Assembly: GCF_001440035.1 (NCBI RefSeq)
Contig: NZ_LJYG01000087.1
Coordinates: forward strand, 1-35,471
Direction of reading: 5' to 3'
DNA: 35,471 bases
Origin: Bradyrhizobium manausense
GTDB taxonomy: Bacteria; Pseudomonadota; Alphaproteobacteria; Rhizobiales; Xanthobacteraceae
Positions 17,521 through 25,354 of this stretch are shown here, piece by piece. Position 1 is the first letter of the stretch. Each line of letters begins with the position of its first letter. Position numbers and translations under genes: made by a program. Below the pieces are notes generated by a model. That model worked only from the letters and a program-made list of their open reading frames with translations. It was not told where the DNA came from and ran no database searches.

Positions 17521-17643
17521 TTTTGCTTCTATGCCTTTGTCATTTTCAGGCCGCCATTGCTTGGCGACGCGTTTCCTCCGCGACGGGCATGGTTGCCAAC
17601 CGCGCTTCCCTTGCAAAATGACATAGATCAAGTCGCGATCAAA

Positions 17644-18402
17644 CTACAACGCCGCGCCCCAGCTCCGCGCCGTCTGCAGGATCCAATCGCGATAGAGCGT
17701 CAGCGGCGTGACACCGGTCAATCCGCCGCAGCCCGCGGCATTATTCGGCCCTGTCGACCAGCTGATGACCCCGACAAGCACCGCGCCACCAGGCTTGTCC
17801 TCAAACACGGGACCACCGGAATCGCCGGTGCAAGCGCCGATTCCGTCGCGAACACCGTTGGTTACCGGATCGACCAGACGGATCTGGAACGTGCTGGGCT
17901 GGCCGGTAACAACGAGGCCCGCAACGCGAATCGTGCCGCCACTCTTGCCGTCGCCGCGCACGGTGACGCCGATCCCGGCGATGGTGAAGCGACTGCCGAC
18001 CTGGACTGGAATAGTTGGCGCTCCGACCGGCACCGCCGATTTTCCCTTGAGTGGAATTTCCAGTTGCAGCAATGCCACGTCGGCCGTGGCGCGATGCGCC
18101 AGCATTGCCTGCATGTTGAAGCCCGGATGGATCGCAACGGTGCGCACGTTCAGCAGTTGCGGCTGACCGTCCGCGCCTCGCTCGACGATCTTGTAGTCTG
18201 CGCCCGGCTGCACGCAGTGCGCGACCGTGAGCACAAGCATCGGAGCGATCAAGGTGCCGGTACAGAAATTGCCGCGCGAGCCGACGATGGTGACAACCGC
18301 GCGCGCAACGCCTTCCGTCTGCGGCGTGCCGCCGCCGACGATGGCATGACCGGGCGTCGTAACCAGCAGCGCGGATATGGCGAATATGGCAAGCTTCTTC
18401 AT
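17644..18402 (-). CDS. Secreted trypsin-like serine protease (S1 family)
   Basis: A 252-residue protein with a Sec signal peptide (MKKLAIFAIS to PGHA, residues 1-20). The predicted cleavage leaves a mature N-terminus IVGGG, the form of an activated chymotrypsin-fold protease. The triad is His62 (LTVAHC), Asp108 (ADVALLQLE) and Ser195 (GDSGGP). The residue six before the serine, which sets S1 specificity, is Gly189, so trypsin-like Arg/Lys preference is not expected. It acts in the periplasm or outside the cell. It lies 123 bases upstream of the monooxygenase gene on the same strand; no functional link is evident. Confidence 0.9.
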   Translation of the reverse strand: MKKLAIFAISALLVTTPGHAIVGGGTPQTEGVARAVVTIVGSRGNFCTGTLIAPMLVLTVAHCVQPGADYKIVERGADGQPQLLNVRTVAIHPGFNMQAMLAHRATADVALLQLEIPLKGKSAVPVGAPTIPVQVGSRFTIAGIGVTVRGDGKSGGTIRVAGLVVTGQPSTFQIRLVDPVTNGVRDGIGACTGDSGGPVFEDKPGGAVLVGVISWSTGPNNAAGCGGLTGVTPLTLYRDWILQTARSWGAAL

Positions 18403-18487
18403 GGAACAGGTTCGGGTATCGGCAGGACTGGTCCTTGCCGATAGCGCATGCTAGCCGTCTTGGAAAGCAATTGACGAGGGCGGGACA

Positions 18488-19123
18488 TTGGCGATCGAGG
18501 CGGTGATCTTTGATTTTGGCGGCGTGTTGACGAGCTCGCCGTTCGAGGCGTTTACGCGGTTCGAGACCGAGCGTGGCCTGCCCGTCGACATTATCAGGCG
18601 CACCAACGCGGCCAACCATTTGGAAAATGCCTGGGCCAAATTTGAGCGCGCCGAGGTCGACGTCGAGACATTCGACAAATTGTTCGCGGCGGAATCACTG
18701 GCGCTCGGCGCCGAAGTGCGCGGCCGCGACGTGCTGCCGCTGCTCCAGGGCGATCTCCGCCCCGAGATGGTCAAGGCGCTGAAGCGCATCAAGGCCGGGT
18801 TCAAGACCGGCTGCATCACCAACAACCTTCCGGCCAACGCCATCGGCAGCATGACCGGGCGCTCGCTCTATGTCGCCGAGGTGATGGTGTTGTTCGACCA
18901 CGTCATCGAATCCGCCAAGATCGGCCTGCGCAAACCGGACCCGCGCATCTACCAGTTGATGGTCGAAACGCTGCAGGTCGATCCGAGGAAATGCGTCTAT
19001 CTCGACGACCTCGGGGTCAATTTGAAGCCCGCGCGCGAGATGGGCATGACCACGATCAAGGTGACGAGCGGGGCGCAGGCGATCGCGGAGCTCGAGGCGG
19101 CGACGGGGTTGAAGCTGGGATAG
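18488..19123 (+). CDS. HAD-superfamily (subclass IA) hydrolase
   Basis: A 211-residue phosphatase-like protein. Motif I is FDFGGVL with the nucleophile Asp9; the usual second Asp is Gly, as in the YihX / epoxide-hydrolase N-terminal group. Motif II is the Thr in CITNN, motif III the Lys in KIGLRKPDPRIYQ and motif IV is VYLDDLGVNLKPAREMG. A helical cap lies at about residues 20-85. The start is TTG at 18488 after GAGGGCGGG; no ATG would keep motif I intact. The substrate is unknown. It ends close to the convergent mtnA gene with a hairpin repeat between. Confidence 0.85.
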   Translation: MAIEAVIFDFGGVLTSSPFEAFTRFETERGLPVDIIRRTNAANHLENAWAKFERAEVDVETFDKLFAAESLALGAEVRGRDVLPLLQGDLRPEMVKALKRIKAGFKTGCITNNLPANAIGSMTGRSLYVAEVMVLFDHVIESAKIGLRKPDPRIYQLMVETLQVDPRKCVYLDDLGVNLKPAREMGMTTIKVTSGAQAIAELEAATGLKLG

Positions 19124-19134
19124 TCTATCATCCT

Positions 19135-19214
19135 CGTCATTGCGAGCGCAGCGAAGCAATCCAAGGTCTTTCCGCGGAGGGATTCTGGATTGCTTCGCTG
19201 CGCTCGCAATGACG
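19135..19214. repeat. Perfect inverted repeat, likely two-way terminator
   Basis: Arms of 29 bases at 19135-19163 and 19186-19214 are exact reverse complements, starting CGTCATTGCGAGCGCAGCG. It sits between the ends of the convergent HAD and mtnA genes, so it probably ends transcription on both strands as well as being a dispersed element. Confidence 0.88.
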
Positions 19215-19243
19215 GGTGTGGCGAGACATCGCTTGAATATAGC

Positions 19244-20353
19244 CTACTCTGCCGCGGCAGCGACGCGCTCGGGGAACGCAGCCGCGAGCGAAGCACGATC
19301 AGGTTTCAGCACGCCGCGCTCGGTGATGAGGCCCGTCACGAGGCGCGCTGGGGTCACATCAAAGGCGTAATTCGCAACAGGCGAACCTTCCGGCACGATG
19401 CGCACGGTCTCGAGCCGGCCATCGGCCGTGCGGCCGGTCATGTCCGTAACCTCGGCTCCGCTGCGCTGCTCGATCGGGATATCCCTGATGCCGTCATTCA
19501 CCGCGAAATCGATCGTCGGCGACGGTAGCGCGACATAGAACGGCACGTTGTTGTCGTGCGCTGCGAGCGCCTTCAGATAGGTACCGATCTTGTTGCAGAC
19601 GTCGCCATTGGCGGCGACGCGATCGGTGCCGACGATGGCGAGATCGACCATGCCGTGCTGCATCAGATGGCCGCCGGTGTTGTCGGGGATCACGGTGTGC
19701 GGCACGCCGTGATGGCCGAGCTCCCACGCGGTGAGCGAGGCGCCCTGGTTGCGCGGACGGGTCTCATCGACCCAGACATGGATCTTGATGCCGCGCTCAT
19801 GCGCGAGATAGATCGGTGCGGTTGCCGTGCCCCAATCGACAGTCGCGAGCCAGCCGGCGTTGCAATGGGTCAGCACGTTGACGGTCTCGCCCGGCTTCTT
19901 CCTGGTCACGCTCGCCTCGATCAGCTTCAGCCCGTTGCCGGCGATGCCGCGGTTGATCTCGACATCCTGTTCGACGATCTCGTCAGCGCGCGCATAGGCC
20001 GCTTCCGCCCGTTCGACCGGATCGATCGGCGCGAGCGACGCGCGCATCTCATCGAGCGCCCATTTCAGATTGATCGCGGTCGGCCGCGCCACGACCAGCG
20101 TATCGTAGGCGCGCTTCAGTCCGGCGTCGGAGGCGTCCTCGCGCATCGCCAGCGCCATGCCGTAGGCGGCGGTGGCGCCGATCAGCGGCGCGCCGCGCAC
20201 CAGCATGTCGCGGATCGCGACCGCCGCGTCCTCGCATGAGGTCAACCGCGCAACGACGAACTCATGAGGTAGTCGGCGCTGATCGATCGCACAGACCGAC
20301 CAGCCGTCGCGCTCGCGCCAGATGCTGCGGAAATGCTTGCCGTCGACCTTCAT
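19244..20353 (-). CDS. mtnA: S-methyl-5-thioribose-1-phosphate isomerase
   Basis: Converts 5-methylthioribose 1-phosphate to 5-methylthioribulose 1-phosphate in methionine salvage. The 369 residues carry [13 protein letters not shown] (53-65), the catalytic cysteine in [10 protein letters not shown] (Cys164) and the catalytic Asp in [19 protein letters not shown] (Asp244), with ETRPRNQG between them. These separate it from the related eIF2B subunits. It follows mtnP by 30 bases on the same strand and uses the product of that enzyme. The later salvage genes are not in the window. Confidence 0.95.
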   Translation of the reverse strand: MKVDGKHFRSIWRERDGWSVCAIDQRRLPHEFVVARLTSCEDAAVAIRDMLVRGAPLIGATAAYGMALAMREDASDAGLKRAYDTLVVARPTAINLKWALDEMRASLAPIDPVERAEAAYARADEIVEQDVEINRGIAGNGLKLIEASVTRKKPGETVNVLTHCNAGWLATVDWGTATAPIYLAHERGIKIHVWVDETRPRNQGASLTAWELGHHGVPHTVIPDNTGGHLMQHGMVDLAIVGTDRVAANGDVCNKIGTYLKALAAHDNNVPFYVALPSPTIDFAVNDGIRDIPIEQRSGAEVTDMTGRTADGRLETVRIVPEGSPVANYAFDVTPARLVTGLITERGVLKPDRASLAAAFPERVAAAAE

Positions 20354-20383
20354 GGCGTACTGCCTTTTCGTTCTTGTTGCGTC

Positions 20384-21259
<876 letters not shown>

Positions 21260-21394
21260 GCCTACTCACCCCTGTCCGCCGCGTGCGACATGGTTAAGCT
21301 ATGCCAGTTTTGCGGCGAATTTGGAACGGGGGTGTGGGGGCGGAGCGTGACAAGCCTAGGCGCTTGCCACACGTTCAGTGTCATCCCGGCGAAG

Positions 21395-21667
21395 CTAAGC
21401 CGCCGCCGCCAACTTCAGCTGCGTCGCGACCATGCGTTCCAGCGTCTCGACCGACTGGAAATTCTCCGGCGTGATCTCCGTCTGCGGAATGGTGAAGTCG
21501 AACTCGGCTTCGACACCCAGCATCAAATTGACCATGTCCATCGAGGTCAGGCCGGCATCGACGAGCTTCGTCGACGGCGTGACGTCAGCGCTGAGCGAGT
21601 TCTGCTCGAGGATGCCCTTCACCAGCTTGATGATGCGGTGACGCATGTCGGTGTCGAAGGCCTGCAT
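21395..21667 (-). CDS. Aminoacyl carrier protein (acyl-carrier-protein fold)
   Basis: A 90-residue acidic helical protein with the phosphopantetheine site DAGLTSMDMVNLM, the modified serine being Ser42. It lies divergent to, and 360 bases from, an operon that encodes an amino acid:carrier-protein ligase. In Bradyrhizobium such ligases load glycine (or alanine) on small carrier proteins encoded beside them, so this is the likely acceptor rather than the fatty-acid ACP. The stop is followed by a 135-base gap to mtnP. A fatty-acid or other polyketide role cannot be fully excluded. Confidence 0.9.
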   Translation of the reverse strand: MQAFDTDMRHRIIKLVKGILEQNSLSADVTPSTKLVDAGLTSMDMVNLMLGVEAEFDFTIPQTEITPENFQSVETLERMVATQLKLAAAA

Positions 21668-22027
21668 GGTTAAATTTCCCGTCTGTCCACAATCGATCGA
21701 ACCCGTCGCCCGGTACGATGGGCGCGACGGGTCGATCTCACAATGGGCGCGACCAATACTTCGCGTTTCTTAGTAAACGATGACTCAGATTGTCGGGAAT
21801 TTGGGCTTCTTCCAGAACCCTAACGCGATCGCGGAAATCCGGGGGATGCGAAAAACCGGCCTTTAACTGTTCGTTCCGAATTGCGGTCCGTTTACCCTGT
21901 ATTTCATCGACGAATTTGAATTAAATCCGTAGCCTCGTCTCACAAGCAAAGATGGTCGGAGGATCTCTTTCAGCGACATCGCGAATGATGCCGGCGATCC
22001 CGAACGACAAAGCGGAGGCGGACGAGT
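21668..22027. other. Divergent intergenic region of the aminoacyl-carrier-protein locus
   Basis: 360 bases without a convincing gene, between the start codons of the carrier-protein gene (-) and the flavoprotein gene (+). The part around 21760-21950 is clearly richer in A and T than the surroundings, as expected for promoters. I see no long palindrome and no confident promoter match, so control of this locus cannot be read from the sequence. Confidence 0.6.
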
Positions 22028-23245
22028 ATGAACGTGCGTGAAGCAGTCCAGACTTTCGACGAAACGCGGCCGAGCCTTTTCGAGCATGGCCCTTCCCTGA
22101 TCGAGCGCGCAGCGCGCACCGCCAGCGTGGCTGCGGCCGAGGCCGACGGCGTCGACCGAGACGCCAGCTTCCCGCACAAGGCATTCGATACCGCGCGTGA
22201 GCAAAAACTGCTCGGCGTCATGATCCCGGTCGAGTTCGGCGGCTTCGGCGCCTCAATCCATGACGTCACCGACATCTGCTACACGCTCGGGCGCGCCTGC
22301 GCCTCGACCGCGATGATCTACGCGATGCATCAGACCAAGGTCGCCTGCATCATCAGGCATGGCCATGGTATCCCCTGGATGGAAACCATGATGCGCCGGG
22401 TCGCCCGCGACCAATGGCTGCTCGCCTCTTCCACCACCGAAGGCCAGAACGGCGGCAACATTCGCGCCAGTGCGGCCGCGGTCGATCACGCCGGCGATAC
22501 TGTCTCGCTGGTGCGCGACGCCACCGTGATCTCCTACGGCGCACAGGCCGACGGCCTCGTCACCATCGCCCGCCGGGCCACCGATGCGGCTGCTTCCGAC
22601 CAGGTGCTGCTGGCACTCGCCAAGGATGACTATTCGCTGAAGCAGACGCAGGGCTGGGAAACGCTGGGCATGCGCGGCACCTGCTCGACCGGCTTCGAGC
22701 TCAAGGTCGACTGTCCTGCCGATCGCGTCTTCCCGGAAGCCTATGACAAGATCCACGCCCAGACCATGACGCCGTTTGCACATCTGTGTTGGTCATCGAC
22801 CTGGGCCGGCATTGCAGCTGCCTCGGTGACGCGCGCGCAGGCTTTCGTCCGCAAGGCCGCCCGCTCTTCCGGTGGCCAGATGCCGCCGGCTGCCGCGCAC
22901 TTCACCGCCGCAAAGATGTCGCTGGCCAAGCTGCGTGCTTTGATCGCTGCCAATCTCGATGCTTTTGCCCGCGCCGAGCATGACGAGCGCGCGCTCGGCT
23001 CGCTCGACTTCCAGTCCTCGATCACGCTGCTGAAGGTGCAGGCCTCCGAGCTCGCGGTCGAGACCGTGATGCATGCGATGCGTACCGCAGGCCTCGCCGG
23101 CTACCGCAACGACGGCGAGTTTACCATGGGCCGCCACCTGCGCGACGTCCTGTCGTCACCCATCATGATCAACAACGACCGTATCCTGGCCAATGCCGCC
23201 ACCTCGACGCTGATGAGCGGCGTGCCGGCGAGCCTTCGTGACTAA
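22028..23245 (+). CDS. Acyl-CoA-dehydrogenase-fold flavoprotein of the aminoacyl-CP locus
   Basis: A 405-residue protein of the acyl-CoA dehydrogenase family: an N-terminal helical domain, a central beta domain (WLLASSTTEGQNGGNIRAS, WETLGMRGTCSTGFELKVD) and a C-terminal four-helix domain ending in GYRNDGEFTMGRHLRDVLSSP. The usual catalytic Glu in the YEGT motif appears replaced (MINND at that position). I also see no Glu at the alternative helix-G site. It is first in a + strand operon, 39 bases before the amino acid:CP ligase. By analogy with prolyl-carrier-protein dehydrogenases its substrate may be an aminoacyl thioester, but oxygenase or non-redox roles are possible. Confidence 0.85.
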   Translation: MNVREAVQTFDETRPSLFEHGPSLIERAARTASVAAAEADGVDRDASFPHKAFDTAREQKLLGVMIPVEFGGFGASIHDVTDICYTLGRACASTAMIYAMHQTKVACIIRHGHGIPWMETMMRRVARDQWLLASSTTEGQNGGNIRASAAAVDHAGDTVSLVRDATVISYGAQADGLVTIARRATDAAASDQVLLALAKDDYSLKQTQGWETLGMRGTCSTGFELKVDCPADRVFPEAYDKIHAQTMTPFAHLCWSSTWAGIAAASVTRAQAFVRKAARSSGGQMPPAAAHFTAAKMSLAKLRALIAANLDAFARAEHDERALGSLDFQSSITLLKVQASELAVETVMHAMRTAGLAGYRNDGEFTMGRHLRDVLSSPIMINNDRILANAATSTLMSGVPASLRD

Positions 23246-23284
23246 TTCAACAAGAACAAATTTGAGATAACAGGACATCGGACC

Positions 23285-24265
23285 ATGAACATTGCCGTCC
23301 TCCCCGATTCGCCCGAGACCGCGCCTGACATCGCGGATCCGCTCGATCATCTCGCCGACAAGCTGTTCCACCGCATGGGCGCGGACGGCGTCTATGCGCG
23401 CACCGCGCTCTATGAGGGCGTCGTCGAGAAGCTCGCCGCGCTGATCACCAGCCATCGCGAAGCCGGCACCGAGGTGATGCGCTTTCCGCCGGTGATGAGC
23501 CGCGCCCAGCTCGAGAAATCCGGCTACCTCAAGAGCTTTCCGAACTTGCTTGGCTGCGTCTGCGGTCTGCACGGGACCGAACGCGAGATCAACGCCGCGG
23601 TGAGCCGCTTCGACGCCGGCGGCGATTGGACTTCGTCGCTCTCGCCCGCCGACCTCGTGCTGTCGCCGGCCGCCTGCTATCCGGTCTATCCGATCGCGGC
23701 GAGCCGCGGACCCCTGCCCAGGGGTGGCCTGCGCTTCGACGTCGCAGCCGATTGCTTCCGTCGCGAGCCATCGAAGCATCTCGACCGGCTGCAATCGTTC
23801 CGGATGCGCGAATATGTCTGCATCGGCACGTCCGATGATGTCGCCGATTTCCGCGAGCGCTGGATGGTGCGCGCGCAGAAGATTGCGACCGATCTCGGCC
23901 TTTCTTTCCGCGTCGACTATGCCAGCGATCCCTTCTTCGGCCGCGTCGGCCAGATGAAGGCGGTCAGCCAGAAGCAGCAGCAGCTCAAATTCGAGCTGCT
24001 GATCCCGCTGCGCTCGGAGGAGCAGCCGACCGCCTGCATGAGCTTCAACTATCACCGCGAACATTTCGGCACGACCTGGGGCATCCAGGACGCCAACGGC
24101 GAGCCTGCCCACACCGGCTGCGTCGCCTTCGGCATGGATCGTCTCGCCGTCGCCATGTTCCACACCCACGGCACAGATCTTTCCGCCTGGCCCGCCAAGG
24201 TGCGGGAGATGCTGGGTATCCAGCCGCAAATCGCGGCCGACGCCCACGGCGAAGGTTGGCGCTAA
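23285..24265 (+). CDS. Amino acid:[acyl-carrier-protein] ligase (class II aaRS-like)
   Basis: A 326-residue homologue of the catalytic core of atypical seryl-tRNA synthetases that lacks the tRNA-binding N-terminal domain. It activates an amino acid with ATP and attaches it to the phosphopantetheine arm of a carrier protein. The three zinc ligands reported for the Bradyrhizobium enzyme fall at the same positions here: Cys131 (SPAACYPVYP), Glu176 (FRMREYVC) and Cys279 (AHTGCVAFGMDR). Class II motif 2 is FRREPSKHLDRLQSFRMRE and motif 3 is GCVAFGMDRLAVAMF. Length and residues match the known glycine-specific form; glycine is the expected substrate, alanine possible. Confidence 0.94.
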   Translation: MNIAVLPDSPETAPDIADPLDHLADKLFHRMGADGVYARTALYEGVVEKLAALITSHREAGTEVMRFPPVMSRAQLEKSGYLKSFPNLLGCVCGLHGTEREINAAVSRFDAGGDWTSSLSPADLVLSPAACYPVYPIAASRGPLPRGGLRFDVAADCFRREPSKHLDRLQSFRMREYVCIGTSDDVADFRERWMVRAQKIATDLGLSFRVDYASDPFFGRVGQMKAVSQKQQQLKFELLIPLRSEEQPTACMSFNYHREHFGTTWGIQDANGEPAHTGCVAFGMDRLAVAMFHTHGTDLSAWPAKVREMLGIQPQIAADAHGEGWR

Positions 24266-24301
24266 AACAAGAGGCTTCCTATTTCTACGGGCAAGACGAG
24301 C

Positions 24302-25177
24302 GTGATCCATACCAAGGTCCGATGTCGCGAGATCACCGAGTCCGACGTCGAAGGCATCGCGGACTTGCTGACGCGCGGCTTCGTCGGCCGCTCGCGCAAC
24401 TACTGGATCCAGGGCCTGCGCCGGCAAGCCTTCCGGCCGGTGCCGGACGGCTATCCGCGCTTCGGCTACATGCTCGACAATGACGGCGAGCCGGTCGGCG
24501 TGCTGCTGCTGATCTATACCGCGCGCAAGGACGGCGAGGAGACCGCCATCCAGTGCAACCTGTCGAGCTGGTATGTCGAACCAGCCTATCGCAACTACGC
24601 GCCGCTGCTGACAAAGATCGCGCAGCGGCACAAGCACGTGACCTATCTCAACATCAGCCCGGCACCGTGGACCTGGCCGATCGTCGAGACGCAGGGCTTC
24701 CGAGCCTATTGCCGCGGTCTGTTCGTCTCGGTCCCGGCACTGTCGCGCGCGCCGCGCCGGAGCAAGATCGAGGTCATCTCGCAGCACGCCAAGACGATCG
24801 AGGGGCTTTCCGAAGCCGAGACCGAGCTCCTGACACGGCATGCGCGCTACAATTGCCTCAGCCTGGTCTGCCGCACGCCGAAGGGCGCATTCCCCTTCAT
24901 CCTGCAACCGGTGCGCATCCGCCGCGGTTTCATCGCACCGCCGGTGATGCAGTTGATCTACTGCCGCGGCGCCGCCGAATACGCCACCTGCGCCGGTCGC
25001 ATCGGCCGGCTGCTGCTGCGGCTCGGCAAGATCTCAGTGCTCGTCGATTCCAACGAGCCCATTCCCGGCCTTGTCGGTATTTATACCGAGCAGCGCGGCC
25101 GCAAATATTTCAAGGGCCCGCATCGCCCGCGACTGGCCGATCTCACCGATACGGAACTCGTGCTGTACGGGCCGTAG
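24302..25177 (+). CDS. GNAT-like acyltransferase of the aminoacyl-CP locus
   Basis: A 291-residue protein with GNAT features in the N-terminal half: CREITESDVEGIADLLTRGF, then EPVGVLLLIYTAR, then LSSWYVEPAYRNYAPLLTKI, corresponding to beta4 and the acyl-donor-binding loop. The C-terminal half is unassigned and could be a second GNAT-like half. The start is GTG at 24302, 36 bases after the ligase stop, so it is in the same operon. The inferred job is to move the aminoacyl group from the carrier protein to an acceptor. The acceptor cannot be read from the sequence. Confidence 0.7.
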   Translation: MIHTKVRCREITESDVEGIADLLTRGFVGRSRNYWIQGLRRQAFRPVPDGYPRFGYMLDNDGEPVGVLLLIYTARKDGEETAIQCNLSSWYVEPAYRNYAPLLTKIAQRHKHVTYLNISPAPWTWPIVETQGFRAYCRGLFVSVPALSRAPRRSKIEVISQHAKTIEGLSEAETELLTRHARYNCLSLVCRTPKGAFPFILQPVRIRRGFIAPPVMQLIYCRGAAEYATCAGRIGRLLLRLGKISVLVDSNEPIPGLVGIYTEQRGRKYFKGPHRPRLADLTDTELVLYGP

Positions 25178-25354
25178 GCGCGATACGCGCTTACGACAGC
25201 GCGAATTGCCGTGCGGTCTGGGATCAACACTCTCAGCATCAGTAGACACCCTCCGTAAACTACGGCGCTTAAGGGAATTTTCCCGCCTCTTCGCTACGCT
25301 CGGTGGCTGAATTACGTTGTGTTAAGTTCATTGCCACCGAGATCCGCTGATCCC

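Noticed and set aside
21865..21900. Possible general-stress (EcfG-type) promoter, GGAAC plus a GTTT-like element on the - strand
   Set aside because: The second element is GGTT at 15 bases or GTTT at 16, not CGTT at 16-17, and it is about 200 bases from the carrier-protein start.
23156..24907. 583-residue - strand frame across the ligase and GNAT-like genes
   Set aside because: It is a shadow of the ligase, whose zinc-site residues are at the expected positions.
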